NCBI RefSeq assembly: GCF_037071985.1
Contig: NZ_JAXHDF010000003.1
Coordinates: forward strand, 186,001-250,000
Source of the DNA: Pseudogracilibacillus sp037071985
GTDB taxonomy: Bacteria; Bacillota; Bacilli; Bacillales; Amphibacillaceae
Reading direction: 5' to 3'
Length of the DNA: 64,000 bases
Positions within the stretch are counted from its first letter, which is position 1; every line of letters begins with the position of its first letter. The translations under genes were made by a program, and so were the position numbers. Positions 8,460 to 17,966 of the stretch are shown here, in pieces. The notes below the pieces were generated by a model. It saw only the letters and a list, made by a program, of their open reading frames with translations. It was not told where the DNA came from and searched no databases.

Positions 8460-9554
8460 ATGGTTAATAGTGTAAAACATGATCCATTACTGATGGCAGA
8501 AAAGGCGTGCCAAGCAATTATGGACACGTATACGCCTGAGGAATTACCGCCTGGAAACAGATGGCATTACCATCAAGGTGTATTTTTATATGGGATGCTC
8601 CGAGTTTGGGAAGCAACAGGAAAAGAAGAATATTTTGAATATACGAAAGCATATATAGATAATTTAATTGATGATGAAGGAAATTTTTATTTTGCACGTG
8701 ACGAGCTAGATTCTATTCAAGTAGGAATTTTATTGTTTCCATTGTATGAAGCAACGAATGATAAAAAGTATTTAATTGCAGCTACTAAGCTTCGTCATTT
8801 ATTAAACACCATTAATAAAACATCAGAAGGCGGATATTGGCATAAAGATAAATATCCATACCAAATGTGGCTAGATGGTCTATATATGGCTGGACCGTTT
8901 TCTTTAATGTATGGAGATCATTTTAATGAACCCGAACTTGCTCATGCAGTTCTTTATCAAGAAAAACTGATGCGTAAACATATGACAGACGAAGAAACAG
9001 GCTTATTATACCATGCGTGGGATGAGAAAAGAGAGCAACCATGGGCAGACAAAGAAACAGGATGTTCTCCTGAATTTTGGGGACGTTCAGTTGGTTGGTA
9101 TGGAACAGCATTAATCGATATTTTAGATAATTTAGATGAGAGAATTGAAGGACGTCAAGAATTGATTACTTCTTTGCAAAACTTCATACCAGCAGTTGCT
9201 AAACAGCAGGATGAGGTATCCGGTCTATGGTACCAAATAATAGACAAAGGTGACCGAAAAGATAACTGGTTAGAATCTTCTAGTTCGGCTCTGTTTGTAT
9301 ATACGATGGCGAAAGCAATAAAAGTGGGCTATATTGATGAAAACGAATATAAACAAATCGTCACGAAAGCGTATAATGGGCTGTTTGAGCATATGGTTGA
9401 CGTCCAAGAATCGACATTAATATTAAGCGGTATCTGTATTGGAACTTCGGCTGGAGTATACGATTATTATGTGGAACGTTCGACTTCCGAAAATGATTTA
9501 CATGGAATGGGAGCATTTGTCCTCGCATGTATGGCTGTTTATGACCTAGATTAA
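8460..9554 (+). CDS. GH105 unsaturated rhamnogalacturonyl/glucuronyl hydrolase (YteR/YesR-like)
   Basis: This enzyme hydrates the 4,5-double bond of the unsaturated uronic acid left by polysaccharide lyases and so releases 4-deoxy-5-keto-uronate. The (alpha/alpha)6 barrel repeats are visible. Numbered from ATG 8460, the conserved acids are Asp84 (RDELDSIQVG) and Asp139 (YQMWLDGLYM), matching YteR Asp88 and Asp143. SPEFWGRSVGWYG and WLESSSSALFVYTMAKAI are also family motifs. The 364-residue length is normal, and the longer frame from 8364 reads into repeat sequence and is unlikely. There is no signal peptide, so it acts in the cytoplasm on imported oligosaccharide. Its product feeds KduI downstream. 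Confidence 0.9.
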   Translation: MVNSVKHDPLLMAEKACQAIMDTYTPEELPPGNRWHYHQGVFLYGMLRVWEATGKEEYFEYTKAYIDNLIDDEGNFYFARDELDSIQVGILLFPLYEATNDKKYLIAATKLRHLLNTINKTSEGGYWHKDKYPYQMWLDGLYMAGPFSLMYGDHFNEPELAHAVLYQEKLMRKHMTDEETGLLYHAWDEKREQPWADKETGCSPEFWGRSVGWYGTALIDILDNLDERIEGRQELITSLQNFIPAVAKQQDEVSGLWYQIIDKGDRKDNWLESSSSALFVYTMAKAIKVGYIDENEYKQIVTKAYNGLFEHMVDVQESTLILSGICIGTSAGVYDYYVERSTSENDLHGMGAFVLACMAVYDLD

Positions 9555-9823
9555 TGGTGTTCATTAAAATCTTTTCCAGTAGACTAATTTGATAGAGTCT
9601 AAATATGTGAATGAAGAGGGAGTCTTCTGTTGAAAAATGCTAAAATAGAGTTGCAGAAGAATCTCATTTATAAAGGAAAGATGTTGATTCAAAGGCACCT
9701 CTTTCGCTTTAGGTACCATAATGAAAAATTTCCCGTAAAGAAACGGATACCTCTTTTAAGCAGTCGTTTTATGTAGAGGAAGTTTATTCTTCTGGATTTC
9801 ATATACGAACAGGAGAAATTCAC

Positions 9824-11629
9824 ATGTCCTTTGGCAGAAAATTAAAGGATGTCATCCAAAGAAATCTATTATTCTCATTTAAATCAACGATCAATGTGCT
9901 CTACATTTCTTTGATTATCCTTTTCGTATCGATTACAGGAATTGTATCGTATTTTTTGGCAGTTAAACAAATTGAGGAAAATACATACACAAATGTAAAT
10001 GATACCGTTTTACAAACAAATAATTACTTAGAATTCTTATTAACAGATGTTTTCCAGCAATTAGTCACTTTGTCGAATGATCCAGATATTACATCTTTTT
10101 CATTAAAAGAAGATATAAGTCCTAAAATGTATATCCAAATGGATGAAGATTTGAAAGCGATTTATTATCGATATAATTCTATCATTGAATCTATTTATGT
10201 TGATATCGACCATGGGAATTATACGTTTTCTCAAAGTGCAGATCTTATAGTAGATCGATCATTTTCCTATGAGGATTATTATCAGGAGTATTCAGATAGT
10301 AAAGAACAATTTTATTGGCGAAATATACATCCAAATGAGATTTATGCTAATGGAGGCGATGTACTAAGCGTTTTTAAACTGATTGGAAACGAGACTTCGC
10401 CATCCAATGGAATTATTGTATTTAATTTACGAACCTCATTTTTTGAAGAGGTTCTAAATAAATCACTTATTGGAAAAAGTGGATATTTGACACTAATTAG
10501 TCCAGATGGAAGCTTTGAATCTAAACATGTTGATAAACCGTATCGGTTAGATCCATCTACTTTAACCTATTTAAGTGATATGGAAAATAAAGAGGGACAA
10601 TTCACTTTTGAAAATTCTCAAGGAGAACAAATGATTGTCATTTATCATACAATTGGGGTTAATAAATGGAAAGTTGCAGCAGTAGTTCCAGAACGTGAAA
10701 TGTTACAAAAAATAAATTATATTAAATATTTCACCATTCTGTTTGTCCTATTTATCATTTTAATTGCAACCTTTCTCGTGAACTTTGTCGGTAAGTATAT
10801 TTCCAAACCAATTGAGAAGCTTGCCCATCAAATGACGACAGTAGAGCAGAATAATCTTGTTCCAGTGAAAGGATTGGCGGTTCCTGATGAAATGAGGATT
10901 CTGTATAAGAGTTTTGATAAATTAATTGCTAGAAATCGTAAATTACTAGATCAAGTTAAGTTAGAACAAGAAGAAAAAAGGAAATTGGAAGTGGCGATTA
11001 TTCAGGCGCAAATTAATCCACATTTTTTATATAATACACTTCATTCAATAAAAGGATTATGTGATATGGGAATGAATGAAGATGCAAGTAGAATGGTGAG
11101 CGCACTTTCAAGTTTTTTCCGAATTAGTATTAGTAAAGGTAATGAAATTATTTCTGTTAAAGAAGAAATTGACCATATCAAAAACTATTTGTTTATTATG
11201 GAAATGCGGTATGGGGATGATTTCACGTATCAAATAGATTTAGAAGAAGAGTTGAATTACTTTGATATGATCAAACTGACATTACAACCTTTAATTGAAA
11301 ATGCGATCTATCATGGAGTAAAACAAAAACGAGGTCAAGGTTATATTGATGTACGTGTCTATGAAAAAAAGAATCTCATTTATCTGGAAGTCGAAGATAA
11401 TGGATCAGGCATTGATTCAGAAAAGTTAGTAAAAATTAAAGAAGAATTACGAGCACCTTTTGAAGAACGAAGAAAGCAATATATAGGAATTGGTTTAAGA
11501 AGTGTCAATGAACGAATTAAAAGTTATTATGGCAGAGAATATGGATTATCAATTGAAAGTGACGAATATAAGACTAAAATTACTATCATCATTCCTAAAG
11601 TAAAAGAGGGGAACAGCGACTATGCATAA
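9824..11629 (+). CDS. yesM: YesM-type sensor histidine kinase
   Basis: 601 residues: a membrane segment at about 24-46, an extracellular dCache-like sensor domain to about 295, a second membrane segment at about 300-322, HAMP, then a His_kinase (LytS/YesM) domain. The phospho-accepting His400 lies in AQINPHFLYNTLHSIKG. The HATPase region has QPLIENAIYHGVK and DNGSGI boxes. These kinases sense extracellular oligosaccharides, directly or through the binding protein, and phosphorylate the AraC-type partner encoded next. The two genes overlap by 8 bases. The ribosome binding site is CAGGAGAAA. B. subtilis YesM/YesN control rhamnogalacturonan use, which suits the neighbours. Confidence 0.9.
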   Translation: MSFGRKLKDVIQRNLLFSFKSTINVLYISLIILFVSITGIVSYFLAVKQIEENTYTNVNDTVLQTNNYLEFLLTDVFQQLVTLSNDPDITSFSLKEDISPKMYIQMDEDLKAIYYRYNSIIESIYVDIDHGNYTFSQSADLIVDRSFSYEDYYQEYSDSKEQFYWRNIHPNEIYANGGDVLSVFKLIGNETSPSNGIIVFNLRTSFFEEVLNKSLIGKSGYLTLISPDGSFESKHVDKPYRLDPSTLTYLSDMENKEGQFTFENSQGEQMIVIYHTIGVNKWKVAAVVPEREMLQKINYIKYFTILFVLFIILIATFLVNFVGKYISKPIEKLAHQMTTVEQNNLVPVKGLAVPDEMRILYKSFDKLIARNRKLLDQVKLEQEEKRKLEVAIIQAQINPHFLYNTLHSIKGLCDMGMNEDASRMVSALSSFFRISISKGNEIISVKEEIDHIKNYLFIMEMRYGDDFTYQIDLEEELNYFDMIKLTLQPLIENAIYHGVKQKRGQGYIDVRVYEKKNLIYLEVEDNGSGIDSEKLVKIKEELRAPFEERRKQYIGIGLRSVNERIKSYYGREYGLSIESDEYKTKITIIIPKVKEGNSDYA

Positions 11630-13181
11630 AGTCATTATTGTTGAAGATGACAGGATTATACGTCGGAGTTTATGTAAGGCACCGTGGGAGCAACATGGAT
11701 TTGTTGTGGCAGGAGAGGCGAGTAATGGTGAAGTTGCCGTTGAACTAATAAATGAAGTACAACCTCAAGTTGTTGTTTCTGATATTAATATGCCATTTAT
11801 GAATGGACTGGACATGGCTAAGTTAGTTAAAGAGACAAGTCCACATACAAAAATTATTTTCTTAACCGGTTATGAAGACTTCAACTACGCAAAACAAGCG
11901 GTTAAACTTCAAGCATATGATTATTTATTAAAACCGGTAAATGTGGAGGAATTGATTGAAAAAGCTTCTAATGCTGCAGCCGAATGGGAGTTAGAAATGC
12001 GCAAAGAAAAAAAAGTTGAAGAATCCTTACCGTTGCTTCAGCAAAAGTTTTTACATAAATTAACGCAAGAACCGGAAATACATGAAGAGATTGATGTTGA
12101 GTCTGAATTAACGGATTTAGGAATCGAGTTACTCGGTCCCTATTACACTGTTTTGCTCATTCATATAAACGAGAATGATATAAAGGTAGAGACAGAACAG
12201 AAGCGGCTGCTCCATCATCTTATTTCACCTATACTTGGTACACTAAATGGACAGTTAATTAACGGGGAAAGAAATGAAATGGCATTGTTTTTATCGCTAG
12301 ATGAAAAGTGTGAAAATCAAAAGGAGCGAATAGCAAGCCAGCTTTTATCCCTTGTAAAGAATGAATTGAATACATCTGTCACAATAACTATTGGCAGAAC
12401 GTATCGAAATCTATTCGAGATTGTCACTGCTTATATCGAATCAAAATTAGCAATGGAGATGCGGCATATTATGGGAACCGATCATGTTTATTCAATTGAT
12501 GATACAGTTTCTGGAAGCTTAAATGAAGAAAATATGTTCAAAGAGCTTGAGAATAAACTTGAAAAACATATTAAAAAAGGTCTACCTAAAAAGGCGCAAG
12601 AGAAACTTGAACAGATCAATACAGCGTTCAGAACGTATAAAAATGTTCCTCTTCAAGAAACAAGGCTTTTTGCTTTAAAATTCAGTACATTATTAAGTTA
12701 TGAAATTAAAAAGTGGAAACAAGACGACCGCAATTTGACGAGTAATGTAGATCATTATGAACAAATCATTCATTTTCAATCTTTGACAGACGTAATGGAT
12801 CATTTACATCATCTTATTGATGAGTGGGCAGAAGCGATGTCCCGGACGATTGCAAAAAATCACCATACAATTGTAGATAAAGCAATTACTTATATAAATG
12901 AACATTACGATGATCCTACTTTAACTCAACAAAAAGTAGCGAGTGCAATTTATGTTAGTGCACCCTACTTAAGTAACTTATTTAAAATGGAAAAGGGCGT
13001 AAATTTTACTGATTATCTGTTAGAACTTAGGATGAAAAGAGCGATGGAGTTATTACGCAAACAAGACGCGAAATCATATCAGGTAGCAGATGCGATTGGA
13101 TATACAAATCCTCAGTATTTCAGCATATCGTTTAAAAAATACACTGGATATACGCCGCAACAATTTAGTAAAAGCATGTGA
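11622..13181 (+). CDS. yesN: YesN-type response regulator with AraC DNA-binding domain
   Basis: 519 residues. The N-terminal receiver domain (1-120) has the acidic pair ED at 8-10, phospho-acceptor Asp54 (VVSDINMPFMNG) and the conserved Lys in YDYLLKPV. A variable middle follows. The last ~100 residues form two AraC helix-turn-helices (DDPTLTQQKVASAIYVSAPYL and QVADAIGYTNPQYFSISFKK). It would activate the transporter, GH105 and KDG genes once phosphorylated by the kinase encoded immediately upstream. Confidence 0.9.
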   Translation: MHKVIIVEDDRIIRRSLCKAPWEQHGFVVAGEASNGEVAVELINEVQPQVVVSDINMPFMNGLDMAKLVKETSPHTKIIFLTGYEDFNYAKQAVKLQAYDYLLKPVNVEELIEKASNAAAEWELEMRKEKKVEESLPLLQQKFLHKLTQEPEIHEEIDVESELTDLGIELLGPYYTVLLIHINENDIKVETEQKRLLHHLISPILGTLNGQLINGERNEMALFLSLDEKCENQKERIASQLLSLVKNELNTSVTITIGRTYRNLFEIVTAYIESKLAMEMRHIMGTDHVYSIDDTVSGSLNEENMFKELENKLEKHIKKGLPKKAQEKLEQINTAFRTYKNVPLQETRLFALKFSTLLSYEIKKWKQDDRNLTSNVDHYEQIIHFQSLTDVMDHLHHLIDEWAEAMSRTIAKNHHTIVDKAITYINEHYDDPTLTQQKVASAIYVSAPYLSNLFKMEKGVNFTDYLLELRMKRAMELLRKQDAKSYQVADAIGYTNPQYFSISFKKYTGYTPQQFSKSM

Positions 13182-13210
13182 CTTATAAGGAAGATTGAAA
13201 AGAAATTATA

Positions 13211-13265
13211 GGTAACGGTTATGGAAAAGATAAATAATACATTAATTATTATGAAAGCGTTACCC
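13211..13265 (+). promoter_or_regulatory. candidate catabolite/LacI-type operators upstream of kdgA
   Basis: TGAAAGCGTTACCC at 13252-13265 matches the CcpA cre consensus TGWAANCGNTNWCA except at the last base. A facing half, GGTAACG at 13211-13217, pairs with CGTTACC at 13258-13264 as a widely spaced inverted repeat. Either carbon catabolite repression or a KdgR-like LacI regulator could act here. No LacI gene is in the window. Confidence 0.5.
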
Positions 13266-13323
13266 TAATGAGATTATTTTGTTTATAGAAAAAATAGCTT
13301 TTCATACATAGTGGGGGTGTAAA

Positions 13324-13977
13324 ATGAACAAGTTAAATGTTCTTCAAAAAATTACGGACTGTGGCATTGTAGCTGTTGTTAGGGCAGAGTCAAAGGACCA
13401 GGCGATCCAAATATCTAAGGCATGTATAAAAGGTGGAATTTCTAGTATTGAAATAACGTTTACTGTCCAAGGTGCAACTGAAATTATTGAGGAGTTATCC
13501 CTTATTTATCAAGGGGATAATAACGTTGTAATAGGAGCTGGTACAGTACTTGATGCTACTACAGCGAGAATGGCAATTTTAGCAGGAGCACAGTATATAG
13601 TAAGTCCTGCGTTTGACGAAGAAACTGCAAAACTATGTAATCTATATCAAATACCATATATCCCAGGCTGTATGACCATTACTGAAATGAAGTTAGCACT
13701 TGTGTCAGGCGTCGATATTATCAAACTTTTTCCCGGTAATGCATTCGGTCCCGAGTTCATAAAAGCAGTCAAAGCTCCACTGCCCCAAGTAAATTTAATG
13801 CCGACAGGTGGCGTAAGTTTAGACAATGTGGATCAATGGATAAAAAATGGGTGTGTCGCGGTAGGTGTAGGGGGAAATCTTGTTGCACCTGCACAGACAG
13901 GAGATTTCGATAAAATTACTGATTATGCAAGACAGTATGTAGAAAAAGTAAAAAATGCTAGAGAGGCGCTTATATGA
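13324..13977 (+). CDS. kdgA: KDPG/KHG aldolase
   Basis: It cleaves 2-keto-3-deoxy-6-phosphogluconate into pyruvate and glyceraldehyde-3-phosphate. The class I aldolase features are present: Arg20 in VVRAE, Glu43 in SIEITFT, GAGTV at 71-75, and the Schiff-base Lys134 in DIIKLFPGNAFGP, with the phosphate-binding PTGGV near the C-terminus. The 217-residue length is normal. The ribosome binding site GGGGGTG precedes ATG. It overlaps the KDG kinase gene by 4 bases (ATGA), so the last two steps of the pathway are translationally coupled. Confidence 0.95.
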   Translation: MNKLNVLQKITDCGIVAVVRAESKDQAIQISKACIKGGISSIEITFTVQGATEIIEELSLIYQGDNNVVIGAGTVLDATTARMAILAGAQYIVSPAFDEETAKLCNLYQIPYIPGCMTITEMKLALVSGVDIIKLFPGNAFGPEFIKAVKAPLPQVNLMPTGGVSLDNVDQWIKNGCVAVGVGGNLVAPAQTGDFDKITDYARQYVEKVKNAREALI

Positions 13978-14987
13978 AAAAGATTGTAACATTTGGAGAA
14001 CCTTTACTCCGCTACTCAACGAGCACTGGAAAGCGAATTGAACAGTCTGGAGAGTTAAACATCCATTATGGTGGGGCTGAAGTAAATGTTAGCGTGTCAC
14101 TTGCAAATTTTGGATATGATGCATATTTTATTGGGAAAATACCGGAAAATGGGTTAGGAAAGGCAGTAGAAAGACATTTAAAGTCTTACGGAGTTCATAC
14201 CGATTACTTGATTAAAGGTGGAGAACGCTTAGGCACATATTACTTAGAATTAGGAGCAGGAGAGAGGAGTTCTCAAGTAATCTATGACCGGAAGTATTCT
14301 AGTTTTGCAGAAATAAAGTTAGAGGAAATAGATTTTGAAGAAATTTTTACAGGAGCAGAACTCTATCATGTGACTGGGATTACACCCGCTTTATCGCCAG
14401 CACTCCAAGAATTAACAATGTTATCTCTACAGAAGGCGAGAGAAATGGGAGTGATTACAAGTTTTGATTTTAATTACCGGTCAAAACTGTGGACTCATAA
14501 AGAGGCAGCTACTGCGATTCAACCATTTTTGCCTTACATCGATATTTGTTCATGTGGAGAATTAGATGCGATTCATTTGCTTGATATAGAAGAAATAACC
14601 GATGAAATGGACAGAGAATTAAGATTAGAACATTACTATAAAGAAATTCTAAAACGATATTCAAATATAAAACATTTATATTCTACTTTCCGGGACGTTA
14701 ATTCTGCTTCTATTCATCACTTACAAGGAAATTATTATTATGATGGTATATTGTATCAGTCTAAAATACACCATGTTGATCCGATTGTTGATCCAGTTGG
14801 TGGAGGGGATGCCTTTGCGGCAGGAATGTTATATGGAATATTAGAAAACTTACCATGTGAACAAACGGTCTCCTTTGCAACAGCAGGGGCTGCTTTAAAA
14901 CATACATTAGTTGGAGATGCCAATCAATTTTCGAAAGAAGAGATTTTTAGCTTCGTGGATCAGGTTTCCGGTAAAATTATTCGCTAA
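13974..14987 (+). CDS. kdgK: 2-keto-3-deoxygluconate kinase (PfkB family)
   Basis: A ribokinase-fold sugar kinase of 337 residues. The N-terminal GGAEVNVSVSLANFG is the substrate-side PfkB motif. The C-terminal DPVGGGDAFAAG (273-284) supplies the anion hole and catalytic base Asp279. It phosphorylates KDG at C6 for the aldolase encoded just upstream. The assignment to KDG rather than another sugar follows from the kdgA overlap and kduI/kduD downstream. Confidence 0.9.
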   Translation: MKKIVTFGEPLLRYSTSTGKRIEQSGELNIHYGGAEVNVSVSLANFGYDAYFIGKIPENGLGKAVERHLKSYGVHTDYLIKGGERLGTYYLELGAGERSSQVIYDRKYSSFAEIKLEEIDFEEIFTGAELYHVTGITPALSPALQELTMLSLQKAREMGVITSFDFNYRSKLWTHKEAATAIQPFLPYIDICSCGELDAIHLLDIEEITDEMDRELRLEHYYKEILKRYSNIKHLYSTFRDVNSASIHHLQGNYYYDGILYQSKIHHVDPIVDPVGGGDAFAAGMLYGILENLPCEQTVSFATAGAALKHTLVGDANQFSKEEIFSFVDQVSGKIIR

Positions 14988-15166
14988 AATGCTTATTCAA
15001 AATAGAGGATAAAAAGGATCAAGGTCGGTCAAAATTACTGACATCTTGTCAAGCAACGCACGACTACAAATGGGCTTTGCGCTTAACGTCGGCATACCCT
15101 ATGAAGGGATGTATCATTTTTACCGGACTTTTTTAAATAATATCTAAATAATAGGAGGAATTTATA

Positions 15167-16003
15167 ATGAAAATGGAAACACGTTATGCAAATCATCCGG
15201 AGGAAATTAAACGGTACAATACAGATGAATTAAGAGAGCATTTTTTAGTAGAGAAGTTATTTGAGCCAGGAAAAGTTATGTTGACGTATACGCACCATGA
15301 TCGAATGATTTTCGGAGGAGTTACTCCAGGTGCTAATGAACTTACAATTAAACTTGATAAAGAACTTGGTGTTGATTACTTTTTAGAGCGTCGTGAATTA
15401 GGAATTATTAATATTGGAAACACGGGAACAGTTGTCCTTGACGGTGAAGAGCATGAAATGGTAAATCATGATGGTATGTATGTGGGTAGAGGAACAAAAG
15501 ATATCTTATTCCGTTCTAAAGATCCCAATAATCCGGCTAAGTTTTACGTTGTTTCTACACCAGCACATCATACATATCCGACAGTGAAAATCGGTATTGA
15601 TCAAATCAAACCACTTGAGCTTGGAGAACAGCAAACTCTAAACGAACGTAAAATTAATCAGTATATCCATCCAAATAATTGTCAGAGCTGTCAACTGCAA
15701 ATGGGTCTTACTCAATTACAGCCAGGCAGTGTGTGGAATACAATGCCTTGCCATACACATGAACGTCGTATGGAAGTATACTTATACTTTGATATGGAGC
15801 CAGAAACTCGCGTATTCCACTTCATGGGGGAGCCTAGCGAGACGAGACATTTAGTAATGAAAAATGAGCAAGCAACCATTTCTCCTAGCTGGTCTATCCA
15901 TACAGGAACTGCAACAAATGATTATACATTCATTTGGGCAATGTGTGGAGAAAACATCACATATGATGATATGGATTTTGTTGATATGGACGACTTAAGA
16001 TAA
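15167..16003 (+). CDS. kduI: 5-keto-4-deoxyuronate isomerase
   Basis: KduI converts 5-keto-4-deoxyuronate (DKI), the product of GH105 action, to 2,5-diketo-3-deoxygluconate. It is a cupin with zinc ligands His196 and His198 (CHTHERRMEVY), Glu203 and His245 (SIHTGTATNDY), numbered exactly as in E. coli KduI. The length of 278 residues is also the same. The ribosome binding site is AATAGGAGGAATT. The 180 bases upstream have no clear promoter and only a small CCCT-ATGA-AGGG hairpin near 15100. It lies 39 bases before kduD, so the two form an operon. Confidence 0.97.
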   Translation: MKMETRYANHPEEIKRYNTDELREHFLVEKLFEPGKVMLTYTHHDRMIFGGVTPGANELTIKLDKELGVDYFLERRELGIINIGNTGTVVLDGEEHEMVNHDGMYVGRGTKDILFRSKDPNNPAKFYVVSTPAHHTYPTVKIGIDQIKPLELGEQQTLNERKINQYIHPNNCQSCQLQMGLTQLQPGSVWNTMPCHTHERRMEVYLYFDMEPETRVFHFMGEPSETRHLVMKNEQATISPSWSIHTGTATNDYTFIWAMCGENITYDDMDFVDMDDLR

Positions 16004-16042
16004 AAATAATAACGTTGTAAAAACTATGGGAGGATATTATTC

Positions 16043-16825
16043 ATGACAACTGAATTAAACGATTTTTCACTAGATTTTTTCTCGCTAGACGGTAAAGTTG
16101 CGATTGTTACTGGAGCAAATACGGGATTAGGACAAGGTTATGCAGTCGCACTTGCTAAAGCAGGTGCAGATCTTTTCCTCGTATCCCGAAGTGATGACTG
16201 TGCAGAAACAGTTGAGTTAATTGAAAAAGCTGGTCGTAAAGCAAAAGTTTTTAAAGCGGATTTGTCAGATCGTAAAAGTGTAAAAGAAATTGTACCTGCA
16301 TGTAAAGAAGAATTTGGTACGGTCGATATTTTGGTAAATAATGCTGGAACGATCCGTCGTTCGCCGCTTCTTGAGTACAAAGAAGAAGACTGGGATGCGG
16401 TTATGAATGTAAACTTGGATGCTGCTTATATACTAAGCCAAGCTGCCGCAAAGATTATGGCAGAGCAAAAGAGTGGTAAAATTATTAATGTCGCTTCCAT
16501 GCTATCTTTCCAAGGTGGAAAATTCATTCCACCTTATACTGCAAGTAAACATGGAATCGCAGGTCTTACAAAAGCTTTCGCTAATGAATTAGCAGAGTAC
16601 GGCGTACAAATCAACGCAATCGCACCTGGTTATATTAAGACAAACAACACTACGCAAATTCGAAAAGATGAAAAGCGCTATGCAGAAATTACTGGTCGAA
16701 TCCCGGCAGGATACTGGGCAACCCCTGCAGATTTAATGGGAACAGTTGTATTTTTAGCAAGTAAAGCATCCGACTATGTGAACGGACATGTTCTCGCGGT
16801 TGATGGAGGTTGGTTGGCAAGATAG
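16043..16825 (+). CDS. kduD: 2-keto-3-deoxygluconate dehydrogenase (KduD, SDR family)
   Basis: It reduces 2,5-diketo-3-deoxygluconate to KDG with NAD(P)H. It has TGANTGLG at 23-30, NNAG at 99-102, Ser152, Tyr165 and Lys169 (YTASK), and the C-terminal VNGHVLAVDGGWLAR typical of KduD. The 260-residue length fits, allowing for a short N-terminal extension. The ribosome binding site is GGGAGG. A strong terminator follows within 12 bases of the stop, closing the kduI-kduD unit. Confidence 0.93.
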   Translation: MTTELNDFSLDFFSLDGKVAIVTGANTGLGQGYAVALAKAGADLFLVSRSDDCAETVELIEKAGRKAKVFKADLSDRKSVKEIVPACKEEFGTVDILVNNAGTIRRSPLLEYKEEDWDAVMNVNLDAAYILSQAAAKIMAEQKSGKIINVASMLSFQGGKFIPPYTASKHGIAGLTKAFANELAEYGVQINAIAPGYIKTNNTTQIRKDEKRYAEITGRIPAGYWATPADLMGTVVFLASKASDYVNGHVLAVDGGWLAR

Positions 16826-16835
16826 TTTTGCCGGT

Positions 16836-16873
16836 AAAAAGTCGTATCACAATGTGGTGGTACGGCTTTTTAT
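16836..16873 (+). terminator. terminator after kduD
   Basis: The 15-base arms AAAAAGTCGTATCAC and GTGGTACGGCTTTTT pair fully when G-U pairs are allowed. They enclose a 6-base loop, and the T-rich end serves as the tract. Confidence 0.9.
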
Positions 16874-16909
16874 TGCACTAGCTTTATAAAATTTCGATGT
16901 AATAAATGA

Positions 16910-17012
16910 GCTCACTATCTGCCCTTTATTCACGAATCCTTGATGCGGGGGTCATATACAGTGTTACTATCTGCCTGTTTTCAATGAATTCCCAATCTGA
17001 GGGGCACGCGGA
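16910..17012. repeat. imperfect tandem duplication, about 52 bases per unit
   Basis: ACTATCTGCC recurs at 16914 and 16966. Each is followed by a TT-rich, AT..AATTC/AATCC stretch and then a G-run plus CA (GATGCGGGGGTCA versus TCTGAGGGGCACG). No coding potential is seen. The unit may be one more dispersed intergenic repeat. Confidence 0.45.
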
Positions 17013-17081
17013 CCCGTGATTTAAGAGCCAAAATACGTAACGAAAAGAACTTTATAATATTAAAGAAAAGGGGAAATAAAA

Positions 17082-17924
17082 ATGGAACTTAATTTAGGAA
17101 TACGAGCGCATGATATAGAAGGACTGCCATTAGAAGAGTTAACAAAAACGATTTCTAGTAAAGGTTTGTCAGCTGTTCAATTAGCATTGGCAAAGTCATT
17201 TACTGATTTTAGCACAGAAACAGGGAGTTTAAGTCCCGGCTATGCACGCTATATTGGACAATCTTTTAAGAAAGAGAATATAGATATTGCTATTCTAGGT
17301 TGTTATATTAATATGATTCATCCGGATAAGTATGAGAGAGCTAAGTTGCTCGATCGTTTTAAAGAGCATATTCGCTTTGCAAGAGACTTTGGTTGTAGTA
17401 TCGTTGGAACGGAAACAGGTGCAGTAAATGCAAAAATGGGATATACCGTTGATAATTTTGCAGAAGGCCCATTCCATTCTGTTGTAGATAGTGTCGGTGA
17501 ACTAGTTGAAGAAGCAGAAAAATGGGGCGTTATTGTTGGGATTGAAGGTGGCATTAACCACCCTATTTATTCACCAAAACTGATGAAACGATTACTCGAC
17601 AATAATGAATCAAATAATTTACAAGTTATTTTTGATCCGGCGAATTTTATGAGTATGGATTATTATGAATGCCAAGAAGAAGTAATTGAGGAAGCATTTG
17701 AATTATTTGGTGATCGAATGGTTGCAATGCATGCGAAAGATTTTGTGATTGAGGATAATTGGATTAAAATGGTGCCAGTAGGAACTGGACTGTTAAATTA
17801 TGACGCGGTGTTCAAACATTTGAAAAAGCGTAAGCCTTTTATGAATGTGCTCCTCGAAAATACGAGAGAACCCCACATAGATAATAGTATTACATTTCTA
17901 AGAGATAAATATAGCAAAGCGTAA
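17082..17924 (+). CDS. sugar phosphate isomerase/epimerase (AP-endonuclease-2-like TIM barrel)
   Basis: 280 residues with the xylose-isomerase-like TIM-barrel pattern. Metal-binding acids are probable in GTETGAV, GIEGGINHP, IFDPANFM and MHAKDFV, followed by VPVGTGLLNYDAVFKHL. Such proteins isomerise or epimerise keto-sugars and sugar phosphates. I cannot name the substrate. It has its own ribosome binding site (AAAGGGGA) and is flanked by terminators, so it is probably a single-gene unit. Its position suggests a side role in uronate or rhamnose use. Confidence 0.75.
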   Translation: MELNLGIRAHDIEGLPLEELTKTISSKGLSAVQLALAKSFTDFSTETGSLSPGYARYIGQSFKKENIDIAILGCYINMIHPDKYERAKLLDRFKEHIRFARDFGCSIVGTETGAVNAKMGYTVDNFAEGPFHSVVDSVGELVEEAEKWGVIVGIEGGINHPIYSPKLMKRLLDNNESNNLQVIFDPANFMSMDYYECQEEVIEEAFELFGDRMVAMHAKDFVIEDNWIKMVPVGTGLLNYDAVFKHLKKRKPFMNVLLENTREPHIDNSITFLRDKYSKA

Positions 17925-17927
17925 AAT

Positions 17928-17957
17928 AAAGGGGATAATTAGCCCCTTTTCTTTTAT
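17928..17957 (+). terminator. terminator after the isomerase gene
   Basis: AAAGGGG, an 8-base loop and CCCCTTT, followed by a T-rich tail. Confidence 0.8.
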
Positions 17958-17966
17958 TTTATTAGA

